Program-made: the position numbers and the translations under genes
Notes under the pieces: generated by a model
What the model was told of the DNA's origin: nothing
What the model saw: the letters and a program-made list of their open reading frames with translations, nothing else
Database searches by the model: none
From: Cyanoderma ruficeps
Lineage: Eukaryota; Chordata; Aves; Passeriformes; Timaliidae
Length of the DNA stretch: 64,000 nt
Assembly (NCBI GenBank): GCA_008694505.1
Contig: VZDJ01000063.1
Coordinates: 3,360,339-3,424,338, forward strand
Direction of reading: 5' to 3'
Shown here: positions 10,583 through 20,116 of the stretch, in pieces
How the letters are laid out: each line of letters opens with the position of its first letter
How positions within the stretch are numbered: position 1 is the stretch's first letter

Positions 10583-11048
10583 AGGAGCACATGGGAGCTG
10601 GAGCAGCAGCCACGGGGCACACTGAGGGTTTGATTGCAGCCACAGCTGCATCTGCTCCTCCATCCTGCCAGGGAGGGAGGCTAAAAGGTGTTTGTGCCCT
10701 CAAGGACCCACAAATCAGGGTGGTGGTGGCAGAACCTGCCTTGGAAAACTTAAAATTAAGATGCTGAACTTAAAACTTGTGTGTTGTCTTCTGCAAGTGG
10801 CACTGCCCTCCTTCCTTCTCATGCCGTGGGCGTGGGCTGAGTGTTCCTTGGTACTAAAAGTGTATTTATATATTTATATCCTGGCTAGGGCTGTGCTCTC
10901 CATGGTTTTCTCCCTGTGTGTGGCTGCACAGGGTTAAGTGGTGTCTAACAAACCAGATTTATTAATTACAGTTGTCTGCTCAGCCCTCTGTCTGTCACCA
11001 CTATTGGAAACAGATTTTGTGATGTGTGTTGCCATTGGAATCAATAAA
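10583..11048 (+). terminator. 3' UTR and poly(A) signal of gene 2
   Basis: The non-coding tail ends in AATAAA at 11043-11048, followed by a G/T-rich stretch (GTGAAATGTTGGGTT). This implies a 3' UTR of about 0.5 kb, shorter than that of gene 1. Confidence 0.6.
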
Positions 11049-11096
11049 TGGGTGCATTTTAATGCTGACTGCTGTGAAATGTTGGGTTATTAACAT

Positions 11097-11345
11097 TCTG
11101 ATAACTCATTTCTGATATTTGCATTGACCCCAATGCCAGAACTGATGTTTTTACCCTTTTCAGCTTGGAAAGTTTTTGGTAAAATACTGAATATCGATAC
11201 CAGTGGCCTCAGAATGAAAGCTGCTCCTCTCCTGGTGATTTTCTTGCAAACCTTGGGACACCAACTGGGCTTGCTGTGCTCAGACCCTGATAAAACTAAA
11301 GATGAAAAGCTAAACTTTCAAATGTGGCTCAACTGAGAGCATTTG
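11097..11345 (+). repeat. Dispersed direct repeat, copy 1
   Basis: From TCTGATAACTCATTTCTG onward, this segment aligns with 13157-13420 through about 230 bases: a TTTTTACCCTTTTCAGCTTG stretch, ATACCAGTGGCCTC, CTCCTCTCCTGGTGATTT and CAGACCCTGATAAAA. It lies just after the gene 2 poly(A) site. Function and origin are unknown; it has no LTR ends or target duplication that I can find. Confidence 0.85.
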
Positions 11346-13156
11346 CTGTACAGAATTTGGCTTTCCAGAACTTGGCATTTGCTTTATGGTTTGTGCTGGT
11401 TGGGTGGAGGTCAAGGAGCTCAGACTGGAGGCCTGTGGAAGGAGCTGTAAATAACAAAAAAAAGCTGCTTGTGGTCATTTTTCTGCAAATAATCAATAAA
11501 TTTTTTGCAACTGCATATCCAGTGCTAATCTCTAATTACACAGGGCTAAAGAGAGGGGAGTTTCCCCATCAAACCTGCCTGGTGGCACAGCTCTCACTGA
11601 ATTTAGAGATGCTGTGGTGCTGAAGGGAATCAGGAAAATAATGCAGCCTCATTTCTTCCAAGAAAAAGGTTCTTACACCACGTTATTCTGCTGGAACTCG
11701 TGGGGATTTTTTTAAAAAAAGATTTAAAAGGGAACTAATTATTTGTATTAGACAGCTGGAGAACTCCAGTGTGAAGGAGAGCAGGGTCCTCCCTAAGGAA
11801 AGCATTTCCAGCCCTGGTGTTCCTGTGTTCAACCCCTCACTAACAGCGTTCACAGAGGCAGGAAATGATGGTTAAAGGCAAGCCAGGAGATGAGGATGTT
11901 GAGAGCAACACTTCTATTTAAGGGATGATTGCTTTTATTGCTTTGCAGTGCTTAATCACATCAGGAGTTTGGTGCACCCTTAAAAAGCTTTCCTGTGGCT
12001 CCAAGGACCAGGCTGCCACACTCCAAACCTCTCCACTTAAGCCAGACTTGCTTAATTATTATTTTTTTTTTACCTTATGCACGAATCTAATTGAGAGCCC
12101 GCCCATGGCAATGTGTCATCTGCCCTGAGTTAAATAACTCAGAGATGGTTCCTTGCCCTTGGCTGCTCCCCACAATCCCCAAGGCCCCTCCATCAGCTGG
12201 CTCTGGGTTTGGCTGCCTCTGGCAAAGCTCTGCTGTTAGGCTGGAGATCGTGTCCTCGTTGCATAGAATTCAGAATTACAAATCAGTGGGTTGGCAGCTC
12301 CTCCTTGCCAGGAGAGAGCAGAGGCCTGAGGAAATCATGGGAAAAGCAGCAGAGAGCAACACAACCCTCAGTGCCTCGCTCTCTTAGCTGTTCACATCAA
12401 CCCCTGTAATCGTGTTTTGTGCTCGTGATTTAGTTAAAAGCATCTCAGAATTCAGGGAATCCTGTTAAAATTACTCAGCAGCTCCTTTCCCCATGGCTGA
12501 GGTGTGGGGCTAATCACGAGTGACAATAAATATATAATTCCGTGCCAGGGATCAATTTCCACCCCAAGAAGAATAATGCAGAATAATTCTGCAGGCTGGA
12601 GTCTCACAAACACCATCCCAAAACACCTGCCAGGGGACCACTAAATTACTGGAACAGAAGCAGCTCCTCACTTTTGCTGGAATTTTGCTGTTTAAATCCA
12701 ATTAACAAAGCTGCAATCTGAATCAGGGATGTCCTGTCATGCTCTGGAAAAGGAGTGATTTTTTTCTTCCTTTCTCAGAAAAAAATCATGGGATAATCTT
12801 CCACCACATGCAATGCTGCAGGAATTTTGGGAAAGAAGTTTTTTGCAGTGCCCTGACTTCAATTTCACCAATCTGAGTGTTTGCAATGTAAAAAGTTCCT
12901 TGGTAAATACGAAAAAAAAAAATCAGCTAAAATTCCTCATAAAATATCCCAGTTCTGCTGCTTTTTTGTCATCACACTCACCTGAGGTTTTCAGATGTTC
13001 CCCAAGTCCTGTAAAGCCCAAGTTCTGCAGAGCTGAGCTTTACCCTCAGTTTTTGCTGGTTTGCACTGTCCTTGTCTGATCTACCCAAAAATTACACGTG
13101 GGGGAGGTTTGGCTTTGGCCATTTTAATGGCTTTAAATGCCTTTGTCAGAGGAGAC
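11346..13156. other. Intergenic between direct repeats, nothing recognised
   Basis: Ordinary unique-looking sequence with several AATAAA-like motifs and short open frames only. No gene or mobile element could be supported. Confidence 0.4.
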
Positions 13157-13420
13157 TCTGATAACTCATTTCTGATATTTGCATTGAGCCCAATGCCAGA
13201 ACCGATGTTTTTACCCTTTTCAGCTTGGAAAGTGTTTGTTAAAATGCTGAATATTGATACCAGTGGCCTCAAAATTAAAGGTGCTCCTCTCCTGGTGATT
13301 TCCTTGCAAACTCTGGGACACTGAGATTCGGGACACCAGGACTCTTGGGCTCGCTGTGCTTAGACCCTGATAAAATTGAAGATGAAAGGCCAAAATTCCA
13401 CATGTGATTCATTTAGAGCA
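13157..13420 (+). repeat. Dispersed direct repeat, copy 2
   Basis: Second copy of the segment at 11097-11345, about 2.06 kb downstream in the same orientation. It carries an extra insertion of about 35 bases (around 13322-13357, GATTCGGGACACCAGG) between the GGGACAC and AGACCCTGATAAAA blocks. Sequence differences are scattered, so the duplication is not recent. Confidence 0.85.
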
Positions 13421-13561
13421 GAGTTTAGGTCTGACAGCACCTCAGTGCTTTTAATCTCCTATTCCTGCACTCCTGTTCCTGCCCAAACTTCCAAATGTGA
13501 CTCATTTAGAGCAGGGTTTAGGTCTGACAGCACCTCAGTGCTTTTAATCTCCTATTCCTGC
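13393..13561 (+). repeat. Two-copy tandem repeat, period about 93
   Basis: Two units share TGTGA(T/C)TCATTTAGAGCAG, then GGTCTGACAGCACCTC and CTTTTAATCTCCTATTCC. Unit 1 is 13393-13468 and unit 2 is 13485-13561. Only the first part of the unit exists in copy 1 of the dispersed repeat, so this local doubling came after that duplication. Confidence 0.9.
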
Positions 13562-14631
13562 CCTGAGAGCAGGGAAAGCCCATCCTGCAGCAGCACAACT
13601 CTTGCACCATCCAGCAGAGCACATCCCCTGGCTCCTCCAAACTCTGTCCCTGACCACTGAAGGCAAATCCCACCTTTTCCTGCCCTGCCTGGCGCGTTCA
13701 GGCCGGTGCCAATGGGAGGGTTTATGAACAGTGCAGAGGTGTGGCTCTAACCCAGCGCTGTTCCCAGGCTCCAGGCTGCCCTCTTAAGATGATAAGCAGC
13801 AAATTCCTCGCTGGAATCCACGATGGATCACTGCAAATGAGGCTAAAGCTGCATCACCGAGTCACACAACTGTCCTGGAGTGCAATTTGATTTCTGGGCG
13901 TTTGGGAAATCTTAGCTCCCGTTGCTAAGAATCCTCGCTTTGAATTTTTATAATTAAACTTCCTGTCATTCAGTTGGAAAGCTTAAAAAAAAAAAATTGG
14001 TAACACTGGAGAAACTAAAACCTCAGGAGCATTTAGGAGCTGCTGGAGCTGTGAGGAACTCCAGTGTTTCCTTTATAAATAATCACCCTCCTCATCACAG
14101 TAAATCTGCTTCTCCTGAACTCTTGTACAACTAAATAAAAAGTTCTGAAAAAAGCTGGTCAAAAACCAAACACTTCCCTTATCCAGAGCAGCAACTGTTG
14201 GTCGATATTTTTATTCGATATGAAACAATTTTGCATTGCTTTGGTTGTTGGATCCCTGCCTGGCTTTCAGGAGCACAATAATTCCCTTCCTTCCTCACAC
14301 TCCACAACATCCAAGGAGCCCAGATGAAAAATCACGAAATCTGCTGTGATCTGACAACCAGACCCAGCACGATGTGAAAGTGAGGAAAGTTGTGAAACAA
14401 AAGCCACTCAAAACACCTTCCTGAGAGAGACAGAGAGAGAAAACATGATCACAAACCTCCCCCAGCTCTGCCTCCTTTGCTGCCAAGTGCCTGCAGCACC
14501 TCACAGGAGATGAAGAGCCCCCAGGAGCTGTTCCTGTGGATGGGAATAGTTCCTGTGGATGTTCTGTGCCTGCAGCAGCTCAGCTGCAAGGGGATTTTCC
14601 TAAATTCTGTCGTGCACCTGCTGTTCTGTAG
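13562..14631. other. Intergenic, nothing recognised
   Basis: Unique-looking sequence upstream of the CR1 tail. It includes a short A-run near 13986 but no gene signal. Confidence 0.4.
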
Positions 14632-14920
14632 CCACAGAATCCCAGGGTGGTTTTGTTGAAAAGGACCTTAAAAATTATTTCATTTCACCCCCTGCCATGG
14701 GCAGGGACACCTTCCACTATCCTGGGTTGCTCCAAGCCCTGTCCAACCTGGCCTTGGACACTTCCAGGGATGGAGCAGCCACAGCTTCTCTGCCCCAGGG
14801 CCTCACCACCCTCATAGGGAAGGATTTCTTCCTAAATCCCCCCTCTAAAGCATTCTCTGCCAGTTTGGAGCCATCCCCCCTTGTCCTCTTCTTGTCGGGA
14901 GTCTCTCCAACCTGTCACTG
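14632..14920 (-). mobile_element. CR1 LINE 3' fragment, antisense
   Basis: The ordered motifs AGAATCCCAGGGTGGTTT, GCCATGGGCAGGGACACC, TTCCACTA, CCAACCTGGCCTTG, ACACTTCCAGGGATGG, CTCACCACCCTCATAG and GGATTTCTTCCTAA are those of the avian CR1 3' end read on its reverse strand. The element is truncated, as most CR1 copies are, and encodes no complete protein. It is directly joined to the minisatellite that follows. Confidence 0.9.
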
Positions 14921-14923
14921 TGC

Positions 14924-15333
14924 AGAGAGAGAGCCCACAGCATTTCCCTTCAGCTCTGTGTAAATACCTAAAGAGAGACCCCAGAACATTTCCCTTCACT
15001 TTCGTGCAAATTCCTAAAAGAGAGATCTCATATTTCCTTTCACTTTTGTGCAAATACCTAAAAGAGAGAACCCAGAACATTTCCCTTCACTTTTGTGCAA
15101 ATTCCTAAAAGAGAGATCTCATATTTCCTTTCACTTTTGTGCAAATACCTAAAAGAGAGACCCCACAACATTTCCCTTCAGTTTCATGCAAATACCTAAG
15201 AGAGATCCCATATTTCCTTTCACTTTTGTGCAAATACCTAAAAGAGAGGCCCCAGAACATTTCCCTTCATTTTGTGTAAATGCCTAAAGAGAGGTCCCAC
15301 AACATTTCCCTTCAGCTCTGTGGAAACGCTTCA
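14924..15333 (+). repeat. Minisatellite of about 44-47 bp, nine copies
   Basis: Nine units each run AGAGAGA, then CCCAGAACATTTCCCTTC or TCTCATATTTCCTTTC, then ACTTTTGTGCAAATACCTAA. Units with the CCCAGAACA form (about 47 bp) alternate with units of the shorter CTCATA form (about 44 bp) through the middle, giving a higher-order dimer. The array begins at the end of the CR1 fragment and stops about 180 bases before the gene 3 TATA box. Confidence 0.92.
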
Positions 15334-15498
15334 GGGACAAAAATAAAATAATATCTGAATACACAGAGCCCTCTGATGTAAAACTTTATTTGATGGTTCA
15401 TGAACAGGGAGCAAGAACAGTTCCCAGTCTTTCAGGCAGCTATGTAAGGGACCAGTAATTAATTAAATCATTAGGTTTGGGTGGAATCAATTCAGTGT

Positions 15499-15577
15499 TG
15501 CTGCCCTGCCCTATTTAAGGTCCAGGTGCTCCTTCCTAAGCTCTGCTGGGAACTTCTTGGAGGCATTTCCTTTACAA
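15499..15577 (+). promoter_or_regulatory. Predicted TATA promoter and non-coding exon 1 of gene 3
   Basis: CCTGCCCTATTTAAG with TATTTAA at 15512-15518 nearly repeats the gene 2 box. A start near 15542 would give an exon ending TACAA|GTGAGT (GT at 15578-15579), 66 bases past the TATA box, against 69 in gene 2 and 81 in gene 1. The GTGTGACCCC block found in genes 1 and 2 is missing here. This is a prediction with no transcript evidence. Confidence 0.5.
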
Positions 15578-17492
15578 GTGAGTGTGGGTACTGCGTGACA
15601 CAAATTTGGGGAAGGAGGGATTTTTGCACTTTATTTTTGAGGGTTTTGTTTGACTTCTCTAGTAAGGGAGAGCTCTGCCTTTAGGGTTTCAGCAAAGCTG
15701 TAATTATGCTTTCTTGTGTCTTTGGCTTTGAACAAAACTCTGCTGGTGGCAAGATGGGACTAAAAATGAAACATTCACAGCATGAAATGGACAAATGAGG
15801 AAAGGGAAATAATTTTCCTCTATATAAAAAGTGACTGGAATCTTAAGGCAATAAATATCTACATCTTTATAAACAAACCCTGTTTGGAGACAGCAGCAGA
15901 AGAATCTGCCTTTTGTCATATTTCGAGCTGGTTTTGCAGTGATAACAAATAAATAGAAGAGTAACAGAAAATAAGTTATTATTTCCCTTTCCTCTCCTAG
16001 CATTTTACTGACCTACCAAAATGCCATGAAGCATTTCCTGGCTGTATTCACTTAGACAAAATCCTCGCTGCTGATGCAGCAATTGCCTACAAAACCTTCA
16101 TTTATTTGTTACCTGTCCTCTCTGCAGCTTTGATATCAAAGAGCATCTCTATCTCTCTCATTTTATCTCAGTTTTTCTCCCCCAGTAGAAGCGGATGGGT
16201 TCATTTTTCTTGCTTTCCCTTTCTTGCTACTCTGTAGTTTTAAGTGATTAAGCTCATGTAGTCTTATAAGTGAGTGCCTAACCACCATGGAATCACACAT
16301 TTTTACAGATTCTGCTCATAAAAGCAGCTCAAACAGTGCAGCAAAACTGCTCTGGATCCATTAGCTCCACTTTAAAAACTGTAATTCCTAAATTATGGAT
16401 CTGTTTTTCTGCCGTTCCTCTCACTCTGGGCTGTGCTGGTTGAGCTCTCTGCAGCCCCAGCTGTAATCAGATCATGGCGTGTGGCACTTCTGGCCCACTT
16501 TAAATATTTAGTGATAAAAAGTGGCCCAGGATTTGGAGTGGAACAGGCTGGGAGGGAGCTGAGGCTGTGGCACTGCTGGGGAAATGGGTTGCAGTTACTG
16601 GCTGCCCTAATTAAGAGCAGAAACTTCATCATCCTGAGCCCAGGAGTAAAGGCTGAGGGACTGCAAATAAACGGTTTAAGTCACGTTTGCTTTGTGGCTT
16701 CTCTGCCACAAGCAAAGCATTTTTATCCTTCTTAATGATGAGTTTTTAGCTTGTGTTTGCCTTTTTCTAGCAATCTGCATGGCAGGTTCTGAAGGGATTT
16801 GACCCTCCTTCCCTTTCCCACACAACTTCCCCCTGCTCTTTCCCTGTGCTGATGTTTCCTGGCAATGCTGCGCTTGGAAAAAGGCCCTTCACAAACATGA
16901 CCTGAGGGAAATGTTCCTCTGCACTCAGAATGCGCTGCCCCTTTTTAATGTTGGAGTTTGAAGCAGTGGTTTCTAAAAAGTGTGTTAATGAGTGGTAAAA
17001 TAATGACCCAAGGGCCTGAAATCCACGTATTTCTCACCTCTGAATAAGGAGATATTTATCTTTTTTTTTTCCTTTCTCCTCCCTTCTATATCTTACCCAG
17101 CCTATGAATGGCTTCCCTGGCTAAATGTGAACTTCTTTGCAGAATTAATAAATGGTTTAGGAAACAAGAGGAGACCTAAATAGTATTTACTTTGGGAATA
17201 TAAACTAATAACTGTGAAGTGCAGCGTGGGCTGAGAGTCCTGGGGAGGGAGTGACTTCCTAAATACTCTGAGTGCCATCAATAGGCTCTTCCTTGGGCTA
17301 AGACTGACTAAAAAATAATAAAGCCTGCAACTCTGAAATGAAATGGGGCTTTTTTGATTTTAGAGGGGCGCTTTCTGCTCTGACACAGGGCTAAGAAATT
17401 AAATAGGAGTCTGCTCTTCATTTTGAAGGTGCGTTTTCTGCTCTGACACAGGGCTGAGGAGTGGGTTCTGTGGGGTTTTCCCTCTCTTGCAG
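15578..17492 (+). other. Predicted intron 1 of gene 3
   Basis: 1.9 kb from GTGAGT to acceptor CCTCTCTTGCAG at 17491-17492. A 64-bp-period duplication lies near its 3' end (about 17361-17460). The remainder is AT-leaning sequence with no recognised element. Confidence 0.45.
17361..17460 (+). repeat. Two-copy duplication before the gene 3 acceptor
   Basis: GCGCTTTCTGCTCTGACACA at about 17367 and GCGTTTTCTGCTCTGACACA at about 17431 are near-identical, period 64, and both are followed by GGGCT(A/G)AG. The second ends about 35 bases before the acceptor, so the duplication extends the pyrimidine-rich, branch-point region. Confidence 0.85.
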
Positions 17493-17530
17493 GCGGCACA
17501 GGAGTGCTCTGGCAGCTCAGCAAGGCTGGA

Positions 17531-17554
17531 ATGAGGATCTGTGTGTGCTCCTAA
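17531..17554 (+). other. Short upstream ORF in the gene 3 leader
   Basis: In the predicted exon 2 leader, ATG at 17531 opens a seven-codon frame (MRICVCS) ending in TAA at 17552-17554, 68 bases before the main ATG. The context (TGGAATGAG) is moderate. If transcribed as predicted it could reduce initiation at the main ATG. Genes 1 and 2 have no ATG between acceptor and start, so this is specific to gene 3. Confidence 0.45.
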
Positions 17555-17622
17555 AGGCTCTGCTGGTGCCCAGACCCTCGGGATTCCCTGGAGAAGGCTG
17601 TGAGCAGGATCAGCTCTGCACC

Positions 17623-18204
17623 ATGGGGAACGACATCAGCCACAGGAGGTACTGGTGCAGGAAGTTCAGGAGGTTTGAAAGGCTGCCAGCTGAGGAGAAA
17701 ACCGATGTCCTTGATGTCCCCACAGCCCAGGGTGGGAGGTTTTGGGGCAGTGTGAGCCCCCCTGAGAAGGAGAAACCCCAGGGTGCTGCTGCAGGGCTGC
17801 ACGGCAAAGAGCAAGGGAGGAAAAGGAAGGAAAAGGCCTCGTGTTCCCCACCCGTGGCTCAGGAAATGGAGAGAAGCTCAGAGCTGCAGCAGCTTGGGGA
17901 CACTGGGGACAACCCTCCTGCCAAAATTCCAGCTGGAAAAACTCCTGCTCCCACTCAGGGAAGAGCTGGAAGGGACACAGAGGTGACAACCAGGGAGTCC
18001 CCTCGGCAGCCTGCAGTGGAGATGGGAGCTGGAGAGGGGCAGCCCAAGCAGGGGACAGGGGGAAGCCGCTCAGGGTCACAGCACAGAGCCAGTGCCAGGG
18101 TGTGCAGGGCACGGCGGTGCAAGATCTGCAGGTGGCTGGAGAACCTCAAGAACCCAGAAGAAAACCCTAAAGCCAAGCCTGGTGCAGTCAGCAGCCAAGA
18201 ATGA
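17623..18204 (+). CDS. Gene 3: predicted N-myristoylated basic/disordered protein, 193 aa, unrecognised
   Basis: I start at the ATG in CTGCACCATGG and not at the frame's upstream extension, which runs through the acceptor into intron. MGNDIS fits the myristoylation consensus (Gly2, Ser6), and Cys12 follows a basic stretch (HRRYWC), the same position as Cys12 in gene 2. Residues 7-20 are basic and aromatic (RRYWCRKFRRFER), suited to membrane contact. A KR-rich stretch at 65-71 (GRKRKEK) could be a nuclear signal. The middle is low-complexity, and the C-terminus has a basic Cys cluster at 159-170 (RVCRARRCKICR). It is half the length of its two neighbours and lacks their acidic domain. No known family fits. 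Third of three same-strand genes; a protein of this sort may differ in partner or charge from genes 1 and 2. Confidence 0.65.
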   Translation: MGNDISHRRYWCRKFRRFERLPAEEKTDVLDVPTAQGGRFWGSVSPPEKEKPQGAAAGLHGKEQGRKRKEKASCSPPVAQEMERSSELQQLGDTGDNPPAKIPAGKTPAPTQGRAGRDTEVTTRESPRQPAVEMGAGEGQPKQGTGGSRSGSQHRASARVCRARRCKICRWLENLKNPEENPKAKPGAVSSQE

Positions 18205-18757
18205 GGCTCCTGTGGGCTGGGAAAGGATCAAGTGCCTGGTGTGATACCTGCGAAAATGAAAACAGAGACTGGTAAAGAAAGTGTTTCTTGTATACAGTGA
18301 GAGGACCTTTTTTTTGTCATCTTTAAGCTGCCTGTCTGCTGGATATTCCTGGCTGTCTTACAGCCTGTGTGGATCTCAGATTCTCTCTGGAAGGGGCTGG
18401 AGCAGGGAAATGAAGTGACTCTGTTCCCTTGGCTTGTGAGGATTGTTTGGGGCTCCTCTGTAAAAGCTCCTTTTTGAGACCCTGCAAAGGTGCAGCTTTG
18501 TATCTCCCTGGTGCTTCCTGTCATGATTTGATTTCCTTTCCCCTGTTTGTAATAACTTGCTCTGCTTAATGGTCCAAGAGAAGAATGAGTAGCATCAGTA
18601 TTATCAAGCTAAATTAATGGATTATAAAACCAGTCGATGCCCACAAGTGCACGGGGCAGGGGTGAGTGCATTGGGGGAGGCCTGGTGAACAAGGGGCTCC
18701 ACTTTTGCTGCTGGAAGTGTTTGCTTTGTGTGCTTTTTGTACCTGTGAGTCAATAAA
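18205..18757 (+). terminator. 3' UTR and poly(A) signal of gene 3
   Basis: Non-coding tail ending in AATAAA at 18752-18757, followed by TCTGGTGGAGTCTTGG as a G/T-rich downstream element. The predicted 3' UTR is about 0.55 kb. Confidence 0.55.
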
Positions 18758-19455
18758 AGGCCACTTTCACTGCCTCTGGTGGAGTCTTGGCTGCAGCTGG
18801 AATGGGAGAAGGGAGGGAAGGAGGGGAAGGGCTGGCACTGCCTGCACACAGATCTGGGGATTGGGAGGGGTCCCTGTGGTGCCAAGATTGTGCTGGGTGA
18901 AACTGGGAGCGAAACTGCTGAGGGCACAGGACCAGGAATGGGAAAAGCCAAGGAAATTCTGCTCTGCCTGAGCACAGCCAGCAGCTGCCAGAGAGATTTG
19001 GCACAGGGCGCTGCCCAAATCCAGAGTTTCGGGGCAAACTCTTTACTTAAGCCTCCTAAAAGCCAACTGCGAGGAAAAAGAGAGATTTTTTTCCCCACAA
19101 AAAAAGGCAGTGGGGCTTATCCCAGAGCTCAGCTAACATGGAGGCACTGAGGACAACACGTGCTCCCATTTTCCAGCCAATTTCCAGAGTTACCCCAGCC
19201 AGCTCCACACAGGAACTTGCTGTGGGGGTCTGCAAATTGGCGAGGGGAAAAACTGCAGGGAAACACAAAGTGCTGTTTATTTCACCTGCCTTCCATGCTC
19301 AGAGCCTTTTCCTGGTCCATCAGAGCCCTCTGGCACAGCCAGCCAGGTTTTATTAATAGTGCTGGGAGAGGGCAAGGAGATTTTCATGAGCTAAGAATGA
19401 AACTGGAACTCGGGTGCTCCGTGGAAAGCTCCCTGCCGTGGCATAAGCACCTTCT
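18758..19455. other. Intergenic, nothing recognised
   Basis: GC-rich sequence after gene 3 with several overlapping short open frames but no gene signals. Confidence 0.4.
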
Positions 19456-19700
19456 GCCTCCTGAAACAGATATTTTTATTGATTCCCCTTGCCTCTGGGG
19501 GAAATTCTGCTTCTTGGTGGAATTTTGGGAGTCACTGGGGTCCCTCCAGAAGCTGCTCTGCTTTTCCCCTCCAGGAGCACCTGGGTGTTGTCAGCCCAAG
19601 CTTAGGGCAGAAGAAGCAGAGCAGAGAAGTAAAACACAAATTTTAATCGATTCCTCTATGGGAAATCCTGCTTTCTCATGGAATTTGGGAGAGGAGAGTG
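19456..19700 (+). repeat. Repeat shared with 21725-21835, partly self-duplicated
   Basis: CTGGGGTCCCTCCAGA, CTGCTCTGCTTTTCC, GCACCTGG(G/T)TGTTGTCAGC and CCAAGCTTAGGGCAG occur in the same order at 21730-21805. Inside this segment a block (TTTTATTGATTCC, GGGAAATTCTGCTT, TGGAATTTTGGGA) at about 19475-19530 recurs at about 19641-19692. It may be part of an LTR or other old repeat. Confidence 0.7.
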
Positions 19701-20116
19701 AAGCCAGGAGCTAATCAGATGTCTCATCTAAAAGAAGCGTCGCTCTGCATGTCCCCGGGTGTCCCCGCAGCACCTCCTGCTGCGGAGCTGGAGGCAAAAA
19801 GCAATTAGAGAACTCGTGTAGAGGGACGCAGGATCGCTGCTAAATACTTAACAACGCTCCTAAAACACGGGGCGAGACAATGGGGGAGCTGTCGGTGACA
19901 GCAGGACAGAGCAGAGCACAAAGCCCGGCTTATCTCGCTGTGCCGAAGCTCCCAGGGCGGCCGGGCTGGGCGGGACAGGCCCGGGCTGAGAGCTGCTGCC
20001 TGCCCGGCACGGCCGCACTGCAGCTGTAAAGCACTCGGGGCTTTTTCTCTCTCCTTTCAATTAGCCAGCACATGGGAACAATAGATGGGCTAAGCCAGGT
20101 GTCATAAATACATGTT

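Noticed and set aside
14924..15333. Possible CRISPR-like array
   Set aside because: Units are contiguous with no unique spacers, and this is a vertebrate-type genome; a minisatellite is the right call.
17461..17622. Upstream extension of the gene 3 frame
   Set aside because: It passes through the acceptor AG at 17491-17492 into intron-like sequence; the ATG at 17623 has a good context and gives an acylation signal like its neighbours.
2581..18204. Identity of genes 1-3 as known BASP1, GAP-43, MARCKS or epidermal differentiation complex genes
   Set aside because: The exon layout and N-terminal signal are similar, but no sequence beyond the short acylation signal matches what I know of these families.
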